The position numbers and the translations under genes are program-made. A model generated the notes under the pieces. It had not been told where the DNA came from and searched no databases. It worked only from the letters and a program-made list of their open reading frames with translations. Of a stretch of DNA of 64,000 bases, positions 56,895 to 64,000 are shown one piece after another (positions within the stretch are counted from its first letter, which is position 1; each line of letters opens with the position of its first letter). Location: NCBI GenBank assembly GCA_038373865.1, contig JAXGGA010001040.1:1-64000 (forward strand), written 5' to 3'. This stretch comes from Uloborus plumipes. Taxonomy: Eukaryota; Arthropoda; Arachnida; Araneae; Uloboridae.

Positions 56895-58390
56895 GAGTGC
56901 ATGGTCAAGAATCTGACTGAAAAGTAAGTTTTTCCCTTTTTTAGTAAAACATTTCCTAGCTAAAATGAACCAAGTATTTCACTGTATACATATGTATAAG
57001 CTAGTATTTCCATATCTATAAACTAATCTTAAGATGTATTTTGATGTTATTTAAATTCAATGTACTCAAAAAAACTAAATGTATTCCAAAAGTATAGGTG
57101 GGGCTGAATGGGCCACCTAAATATTGTTTTTCTTCCTTTTCTTTGGATTTTCGCATTAATATGAAACACAACTGACTGTCATAGATAATGATTACTGTCG
57201 TCAAAATAGGTTTGTAGTAACTTTTAAATATAATTTGCAGATCTATATTATATTCCTATAGTACAATAGACCTCTGGTCGCAGTGCATGGCTTGAAAAAG
57301 CCCCCCCTCTCTCCTTCATATTATATTCCTCACAGTAAAATTTCATTTTCTTTCTTGGTAACTTAAGTTAGATATTTCTTATTCCCGATGTCTAGTAAAT
57401 TTTTAAAAAATTTTTTGAATTTCGACAAGTTTGAAAATGAAGATGAAGTTTTTGAAAGTGATTTTTAATATTATTTTTGAAATATATAAATTTTGTTAAA
57501 TCATAGTGTGTATTATCTGTTATTTTTTTATATATATTTGATGTTATTTATTTCTTACAATCTCATTATTTAGTCATTTTTCTGATACAATTGGTATGCC
57601 TCAGTTTTATTTTAATTGCATCAGTTTTGATGTTTATATAATTTTAAATCAGTATGATTTGTATCATCATGTCAAGTGCAACATTTATTTTGTCATATTC
57701 AGCAAATAAAAGATTAAATCCACATGTTTTCATTGAATTCATTTAGTGGCCCATTCATTACCTTCGATGGCCCATTCAACCCCATAGGTGGGGTTGAATG
57801 GGCCAAATTTCAAAATTTTTATTTTCTATTATAATTCATTATAGACAGGTGCTAATCCAACTTTTATGACTTTTTTAAATAGCCAGATAAGTAAAGTAAC
57901 TAAAACACCAATTTAGAGTTAAAACAAAGTGTTAGAAAAAATTACAGAAATTCAAATCCAAAAAGTGGCCCATTCATTACCACTCTCCCCTACTTATGTC
58001 GAATCAACTTACATAGACATAGATGATAGACACTCCAAGCACTTATTCAGAACTGACACAATGGCGGCTGTGTCGTTGTTTACTGGGAAAAGCGCGCCAA
58101 AATAATAACTATGCACAACGATATTAACGATTGTTGCGTGATATTTTGAAACTAGAGATATGCCGATAATACCACAAGAAAGAGTAAAAAAACAGAATTT
58201 TTTGATGTAATAAAAAAAAATCGATTTTTGCAGATATGCCGTTGTTCATTTCAAGCAGCGATATGTGCTATGATGAAAGTTAAATGGCAAAACGAACGCC
58301 TGTATGCAATTGTGATGCAAATGGGTTAAGTAGTTGCTGCTGATTGTTAAAGTTATGTCAACTCACACGGAAATAATTCCGGACTCAAGC

Positions 58391-58455
58391 ATATTTTGCT
58401 TATAAAGCAGTAAGTATATTATAATCGAGATGGCGGTGTATTGTATATTTTGCTT
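58391..58455 (+). mobile_element. Short structured element, copy 5 (internally deleted)
   Basis: Only 44 bp: ATAAAGCAGTAAGTATATTA joins directly to GATGGCGGTGTATTGT. The flanking repeat ATATTTTGCTT (58391-58401 and 58445-58455) is perfect. Keeping both tips and the duplication while losing the middle shows that these are the element's true ends. Confidence 0.8.
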
Positions 58456-58599
58456 GTTTGAAAATTAATAAAACGGTGACTATAAACAGTTCTTGAGGCT
58501 GTAAAAAGTTTGAAAATTTTTGAAATAGTTGATTTGACATTTAAGATAATTTTGTTTTAGATATTATTGCTAATTAATTCTAATCGGATTAGAGGGCAA

Positions 58600-59140
58600 G
58601 ATTTAAATAATAAAATTACAGTTAAAAAAAATAAGAAATACGCTTTTAGAGGTAATCAAACTAACATGCACTTATAATACATTAAAATGAAACACAGTTT
58701 AGCTTTTATTGTTAATAATAGTATTAAATATATTACTTTTATAATTGCAAAGAACGTGAATTTTATATTTTATTCAGAAATACATACAAACAACTGAAAC
58801 ACTTATTATCTGCATGTAATACAGTTAAGCCTTCAGTATTAATAATAGTATTAAATATATTACTTTTACCTTTCTAAAGAAAGTGAATTGTAAAGTTCCC
58901 GGATTTTCAGTTTCTACCTTTGGTTTCGGTCGCGTTTTCTGCTGATGTGGAGCAGGGCCCTTACTCCACATCAGCAGAAAACGCGACCGAAACCGAAGGC
59001 AGAAACTGAAAATCCGGGTACTTTCCATAGGAATACCATTTAATCAGTTTTACGTTTCTGCTTTACGTCAATGTGGAGCAGGGCCCTAACATACATACTG
59101 ACAAACAAACAAAGCCACATGTGAAACTAATAAAAACGTA
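58600..59140. repeat. Diverged repeat shared with 965-1225, with inner duplication
   Basis: Landmarks TACGCTTTTAGAGG, ACATACAAACAACTGAAAC and CCACATGTGAAAC match 965-1225 in order. The stretch TAATAGTATTAAATATATTA occurs twice (about 58716 and 58841), 125 bp apart. A fold-back element (58893-59024) interrupts it. Confidence 0.5.
58893..59024. repeat. 132-bp palindrome
   Basis: AAGTTCCCGGATTTTCAGTT and the following GTTTCGGTCGCGTTTTCTGC are repeated in reverse complement after a short GGAGCAGGGCCCTTACTCC centre. The centre motif ATGTGGAGCAGGGCCCT occurs again at 59069-59086 outside the palindrome. No target duplication was found. Confidence 0.8.
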
Positions 59141-59455
59141 TGAAAAATTGCCACAAACGACTCAAAACGGGTTCGAGATTGGTTGTTTGCTATCAACGGG
59201 TTGTCTACCGCTGATACAAGGACAACCCCCGGAAAGTAAATTATGGCTGCGCCAGTGCATGCTTTTAATTACTTTTATCTCGATACCTTGATTCTACGTA
59301 TTCTTTTGCAATATAGAGCATAATGTGACTACTTGCGGATCATGGTAGTAAGATCAAATTATTATATCTCCTTTTCAGTCTTATTTGAAACTGAGTTGCG
59401 CGCATATAGCTGATGCATATATTATCAGGAAGCCTGCAAACTCCAGAGTTTTATG

Positions 59456-59485
59456 CAATACACCGCCAACTCGGTTATAGAAGTC
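59456..59485 (-). repeat. Terminal fragment of the 11-bp-TSD family
   Basis: TGCAATACACCGCCAACTCG is identical to the right terminus of copy 1 in reverse. The rest of the element is not visible. Confidence 0.6.
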
Positions 59486-60874
59486 TGTTTATATCCAGAG
59501 TTTTAATTTGCTTCTACGTTACGCTTGCAATCAAGTGTGGATAATGCAGTTTTATGTTTATTGCGGACAGAGGAGGAATAGTTACGAGTCGGTTAACTAG
59601 TCGTTTCTGGCTAAGCTGTGATGTTGAGTTTCTCATTTCTTTAAAACTTGAAAAGACATTTTAGCGAAGAAAAAAATTATATTTTTTTAAGACTTTTGTC
59701 ACGTCATTCTTCTTTTGGGAGTGTTTCGTACCTGATCATTTTTTTTCTTGTGCAGTAAAGTGGCCAGTGAGTAAACAAAATCCAGTGAATAATCAGGTCC
59801 CTTTTTTAGGTTCTATTATATTTTTAGGTTTTATTACTAAAGTTTCAAAAGCTTTTCACTCATTAATTGGCAGCTTTAACTGCCTTCTTCAGTTCCGAAA
59901 TGGAAAAAAGTAAAATAATTTGCATTTTTTCGCTTGTTAAACATTACTAGAATATTGGTAAATTGGTGTTTTGGCACAGGGTTGTTGTATCACTTTTCAT
60001 TGAAAAACCGCACAAATTCTGAAGTATAAATATAAAAAGTGCTCCAGTCTTAGTAAGTAATTACACAAATGAATGAAAATGTTTTCAATATCATGCAACA
60101 AACGCTAAAGTTTATCAAAATTATGAAAATAAAATTTGTGCACTAATGAAAATAAAATTTGTGCATAATTTTTCATTTACGGGTGAATATCAAGAAAAGT
60201 GCTAATTTAAGTCACAAATGAATTTCCCAAGCACTTCCAAATAAAAACTAAAATTATAACGATTTTCATACTGTAAACTTCGTCGCACATACAATCCATA
60301 GCAAAATTTTTAGATTTCTCTTTAATTCGTGACAGTAAACTCTTTTTATTGCTTCAAATGTCATGTCGGCAGCTCTTCACACATTCGAATCGCAAATTAA
60401 AAAAAAAATCCTGTGGATTGTAAAACATCGCAGCAAAAAGATATACTAAAGGAAATAACGTGTTTATGTTCGTCTACGAACATTAACACTTGTGTTTTAG
60501 ATAAAATGAATTTTTATTGATAAAAAATGCAATTTCTGCTTGTCACGAAGTTTTCATAACATGACGAGAACGCAAGCTTCCGCGATGATAATTTCAAGAC
60601 AAAACATTTTTTGGTGTTAAAAAGGGGCGCTGGGTGAAGCCCTAATATATGATGTTTAAGTTTCGATTGAAAGTTTTCCTTTCAGTTGCATTGAATTACA
60701 GGTAAGATTTGTTCAATCTTGACTTTTCCGTTTCTACCAAATGAGGTGTCATGTCGGCAGCGGAAATTAAGACACAAAATAAATCAAATTTCAATCTATT
60801 TTTGCATAATCGAAAAAGTACTTATTGCCATGGACGTAATGATGCGTTTTTATTTTCAAATCTTTAAATAAGGA
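59486..60874. other. No gene; small repeats
   Basis: GAAAATAAAATTTGTGCA is duplicated in tandem with a 24-bp period (60124-60164). The motif GTCATGTCGGCAGC appears at about 60360 and 60748 and again, with A for G, twice at 61505-61534. Meaning unknown. Confidence 0.45.
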
Positions 60875-61483
60875 ATGTTCAGTAGGGTGGGGTGAAAAAT
60901 AAAAAGTTTTTCAGATCAACTTCTAATAGTTGCCAAAAGTTGTCTTTGGTAATAGTTAGCTTTTGTGCAAATTTTGTGAAAAATCGGTTAATATCTTCAG
61001 GGGGCGCTGCGATCGCAAAGTTTTACCATAGCTTTTATCGGGATTTTATGGTTAAAATATGAAAAACAATGCCGTTAGCTAATCTCATTGCATTTTTTTT
61101 ACTCATAAGATATATTCATGCATTTAAAGCATATGAAATAACTCACAAAAAATTATTTTATATGATAGATTTATATTTCAAGCATTTAAAAAGAAACAAA
61201 AACGTGAAAAAAAAGTGATTTTTTTGAAATATAAATATATCATACAAAATAATGTTTGGGAGTCATTTCATATGCTTTTAATGCATGAAAACATCTTCTG
61301 AGTGAAAGAAACGCAAAGAGACTAGCAAAAGGCATTCTTTTTGATATTTTAACCATAAAATCCATATTCACCGATTTTTCTCAAATTTTGCACAAAAGCT
61401 AACTATCACCAAAGACAACTTTTGGCAACTATTAGAAGTTGACCTGAAAAACTTTTTATCTTTCGCCCCACCCTAATGTTCAG
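60875..61483. mobile_element. hAT-like fold-back element with perfect TSD
   Basis: A 593-bp element (60883-61475) with ends TAGGGTGGGGTGAAAAATAA and TTTCGCCCCACCCTA. The arms, about 270 bp, pair through CAAAAGTTGTCTTTGGT and ATTTTATGGTTAAAATAT. The 8-bp target ATGTTCAG is exactly duplicated (60875-60882 and 61476-61483). No coding. Confidence 0.88.
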
Positions 61484-62321
61484 CTATCATATTGCGGGTT
61501 ATTTGTCATGTCAGCAGCGGTCATGTCAGCAGCGTCGAAGTAGAAGGTATTTGTTACGAAACTGATGAGTGCGTTACAGATGTTTTTTCGCAATTTTTTC
61601 TTCGTGTTATGAGTTGAGTTTTAAAGTACAAAGATAATTTCAGGCGCATCGTTTTTCCTGCCAAATTTTTCCATTATAAGTTTTTTTTTTTTTTTAATGC
61701 TTCAAAATCATTATTATTATTATTTTTTTTTTGTTGCAAAATTTGAGTTTTCAAACAACTTTATTGCTATTTTTCACCCTCTTTTCTTTTACATGAACAT
61801 TTAGACCTTCGTTCGTAACTACTGTAACCAAAAGTATAATTTTGTTTTAAAATGGAAAACTTACGAACAGTTTAGTGGAAATCTCCCTCCCCCGCCAAAC
61901 TCTGACTGTCTTGAATTAATTTCGTTTTTTAAGATTGTGTTAAGTATTTTATTTTATTTTGATTTTTTGACTATTAACCTATTTATCTGTTTGAAACAAA
62001 CTTTGTCGTACTTATTTAAACTTTAACTAACTTTTATTTAGTCTCTAATTTTATTTATAAAACAAAAAAACGTTCAGGCTGTGTAAATATTATTATATTC
62101 TAAGTAATAATTATTTTATCTTTAAACATAAAAGGTAGTGAAAGTGTTTACTTTTGTACACTAAGTGTGAAATCTGTAATATTTGTCAGTTCGGTAGCAT
62201 TCTCATCATAACGGTAACGCTCAAAGACACCCCCCCCCCCTAAAATGGGGGTAAATGTTCACCTTGACCATGCCCCTAATTTTTGAAAAAAGTTGTCACT
62301 AATGTGTATTTTAATACCCTA
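61484..62321. other. No gene recognised
   Basis: AT-rich with T tracts (61680-61695, 61720-61731) and a C run near 62230. Contains the two last GTCATGTCAGCAGC motifs near its left edge. Confidence 0.5.
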
Positions 62322-63110
62322 CTAGCTGCCAGGGCAGCTAGATTAGCTTCCTGCGGCATGTTGATGCATAACGTCTCCCCTCTCTTTTACCTCATTCTGA
62401 AGTTATATTATTTGATATAATTTAATGTTCATTCGATTTCAAGACATACCACGCACGTGGCCCGGAACTGGCACTTCGTGCCCTGAAAGTAGTGAGAAAA
62501 AAATTTAAAGAAACTACTCCCCGCCAAGGCGGCTCGCTTACAGGCTCTTCACGCCTTTACTTTTTTCCTATATAAAAAAATCATTCGAATTATTGAGATG
62601 CTTCACGTCTTCAAGATGGTGAGGAAAGTTTCAGTAAGTTCAGCTCGCTCAAAGGAAAAAAGCAGACATAGAAACTCAGTTTTTAATATAAGTAGATGGC
62701 TCTTCAACAAATAAATGTTTCAAAATATTACCAGTAGCTAGCGATAAAAATTCTACGTAAGTGGCCCGCTTATGAGTTTCGTGTTTGATTTAGTTAAGCC
62801 TTCATTCAAAATTCTCATTATCATTGTTATTATTGTTTCATAGCAACGACGGTTTGCAAGAATGGATTTCATATTTAATCATTTATTAGGCTTAATCGCT
62901 TTAAACTTGACTACTTATTAATTGATATCTTCGCTAATTAAAATCGTATAATTATATCAATTGAAACTAATGAAGCCTGAAAAATTACCTATCTATCGGT
63001 ACCTGGTTCGACTTTCAGGTCATTGGCGTTCAGGAGAAAGAAGCGTGACATAGAAAGATAGTTAGAAAGAAAGATAGTTAGAAAGATACTCAGTTTTTAA
63101 TATAAGTAGA
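62322..63110 (-). mobile_element. Helitron, third copy of the 52-kb family
   Basis: On the minus strand it starts TCTACTTATATTAAAAACTG (63110) and ends GCCCTGGCAGCTAG before T (62322). It is colinear with 52462-53270. The palindromic CTAGCTGCCAGGGCAGCTAG at the left is the 3' hairpin. No Rep-helicase coding. Confidence 0.82.
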
Positions 63111-63330
63111 CTAGCTGCGTAGCCCGGCGTTGCACGGGCTGTAATGTAGTGAAAGCAGTTTAAAAAAACTACTCGCCACCAAGGCGGCTCGCCTTTAAAG
63201 AAATGAGGAAAGTTTAAACAGTTTACTCGCCGTCAAGGCAGCTCGCCTTTACAGTAGCGAGGAAAGTTTCAATTCACTACTCGCCGCCAAGGCAGCTCGC
63301 CTTTAAAGTACCAAGGAAAAGTTTAATAAA
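63111..63330 (-). mobile_element. Helitron 3' end with 54-bp minisatellite
   Basis: On the minus strand it ends GCCCGTGCAACGCCGGGCTA CGCAGCTAG (hairpin plus CTAG), directly followed by the T that begins the next Helitron (63110): a head-to-tail join. Inside, ACTCGCCGCCAAGGCGGCTC-type units start at 63171, 63225 and 63279, a three-copy repeat with a 54-bp period. The 5' end of this element was not found. Confidence 0.7.
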
Positions 63331-63745
63331 CTACTAAAGCTTTCCTGCATCAAAGAATCAATCGAATTATTTGCACATGCTTCCTCAAAAATAAAGACGA
63401 TGTCAAGTAGCGCATACTTAGCACTCTCCCTAAATAACAAATAAAATTCCTTTCCAAAAACAATTATTTCCAAACCGCTTTCTTCCTGTAAAATTAATTG
63501 CAAAATTCTAAACGAAAAAGTTTTTTTAATATTTGGATCGCAGCCAGAAAAAGTCCCTTCTAAAACCAGCAATTGCAGTTTTATTTAAAAACACATCTTC
63601 AAAATGGTACCAGAGAAAAAATATGTCATTAATAATTAGAATAAAAACAATAGTTAGAACTTTGTTATAACACGTATTCAAAATGACAATATAAAAAAAT
63701 AGCACTCTTTCATTTTAAAAAGTTCAATTTAATTAACGTTTTAAT
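63331..63745. other. No gene recognised
   Basis: AT-rich. An 89-codon minus-strand frame (63303-63572) overlaps the Helitron tail and resembles nothing known to me. Confidence 0.45.
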
Positions 63746-63919
63746 TTAGGGCCGAATTCAAGTGAAACACCATTGCAATCGCTTCGAGGCGCTCGCATAT
63801 TGCAACCGCTACTGTCAGTCGAATTCAAGTGAATTCGTTTCACTTAAATCCAAATTTTGGAATTTGCGATTGCATTGGTGAGTTGCGATCGTCCGTGTTT
63901 CACTTGAATTCCTGCCTTA
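63746..63919. mobile_element. PIF/Harbinger-like MITE
   Basis: A 168-bp element (63749-63916) beginning GGGCCGAATTCAAGTGAAAC and ending TTTCACTTGAATTCCTGCC, flanked by TTA on both sides. The interior has further GAATTCAAGTGAATTC palindromes. The flanking block TTAATTAACGTTTTAATT occurs on both sides (63730 and 63972), a longer direct repeat outside the TTA. Confidence 0.7.
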
Positions 63920-64000
63920 AAATCGCAACGGAAAGAAATAAATATCTTGGAATTTTAAATAGTTCAATAATTTAATTAACGTTTTAATTCAAAATGGCAA

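Larger units (their letters stand above)
55511..57992. mobile_element. TIR element (GGGGAGAGTGG), middle layer
   Basis: Ends TAGGGGAGAGTGGTAATGAA and ATTCATTACCACTCTCCCCTA, with TA at both edges. The motif GAATGGGCCA or its complement recurs at least six times (about 55548, 57107, 57750, 57770, 57793, 57966). About 1.26 kb remain after removing the Tc1 inside it. I see no transposase frame in this layer. Confidence 0.8.
55315..58329. mobile_element. piggyBac-like fold-back element, outer layer of a nest
   Basis: The left end reads TCAACCCATTTGCAACA (TTAA changed to TCAA) and the right end GATGCAAATGGGTTAA. Inverted pairing continues inside: CATATCGCTGCTTGAAATGA at 55399 is complemented at 58245-58264, over about 40 exact bases. 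TTAA with CCC/GGG ends points to piggyBac. After subtracting the inner elements it is only about 0.5 kb and non-coding. Confidence 0.72.

Noticed and set aside
1..64000. CRISPR arrays, operons, bacterial promoters or ribosome-binding sites
   Set aside because: No regularly spaced direct repeats of the right kind; the content is that of a eukaryotic repeat-rich region.
1..64000. LTR retrotransposon or LINE coding regions, and integrated viral genes
   Set aside because: No reverse transcriptase, gag, integrase or viral-type frame was recognised in any reading frame available to me.

Overview
This window looks like non-genic, transposon-packed chromosomal DNA of an arthropod. An arachnid (spider-like) host is my best guess, from the mix of repeat families rather than from any host gene. 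The DNA is AT-rich by eye, with many A/T and G/C homopolymers and (AAAT)n/(AAT)n microsatellites. I found no convincing host protein-coding gene, rRNA gene or genuine tRNA gene. Every open reading frame that resembles a known protein is a Tc1/mariner-type transposase. Most other ORFs are chance frames in AT-rich DNA, or mirrored frames in the arms of long inverted repeats.

Layout. 0-9 kb: a short element with an 11-bp target duplication (740-862), a hAT-type element (3956-4502), a hAT MITE (5377-5558), a hAT-like element carrying a fold-back MITE (5634-6496), a small Helitron (8312-8693) and a tRNA-derived SINE. 9-15 kb: a dead Tc1 (9224-10772), a PIF/Harbinger-like MITE (12760-13120) and a Tc1 broken by only two 1-base frameshifts (13566-14982). 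15-25 kb: a SINE, long fold-back elements (16171-16821 and the 2.3-kb 19196-21530), a piggyBac-like MITE, and a Helitron carrying an internally deleted mariner. 25-33 kb: mostly featureless, with an exact 151-bp tandem duplication and a hAT-like element inside a fold-back MITE (30062-30499). 33-38 kb: pogo-like MITEs, a Tc1 that kept only its catalytic half, two more 11-bp-TSD elements, a long SINE and a hAT MITE. 38-47 kb: a second piggyBac-like MITE, a 1.4-kb fold-back, two more copies of the 5377-type MITE and a 1.36-kb TIR element. 47-52 kb: a decayed Tc1 with a MITE in it, and a SINE whose tail is triplicated with a 192-bp period. 52-54 kb: a Helitron with a sibling copy inserted inside it in inverted orientation. 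55-58.3 kb: a three-layer nest with a structurally intact Tc1 transposase gene (DD36E) at its core. 58-64 kb: a repeat shared with the left edge, a hAT-like fold-back with a perfect 8-bp TSD, two Helitron ends, a 54-bp minisatellite and a PIF-like MITE.

How it works together. The one possibly functional gene is the transposase at 55818-56861; its element keeps both inverted repeats. The non-autonomous elements depend on transposases not present here. The most distinctive observation is a family of structured elements, ATAAAGCAGTRAGTAACCGC at one end and GGCGGTGTATTGCA at the other. Five copies each have 10-12 bp target duplications, and I cannot assign them to a named superfamily.
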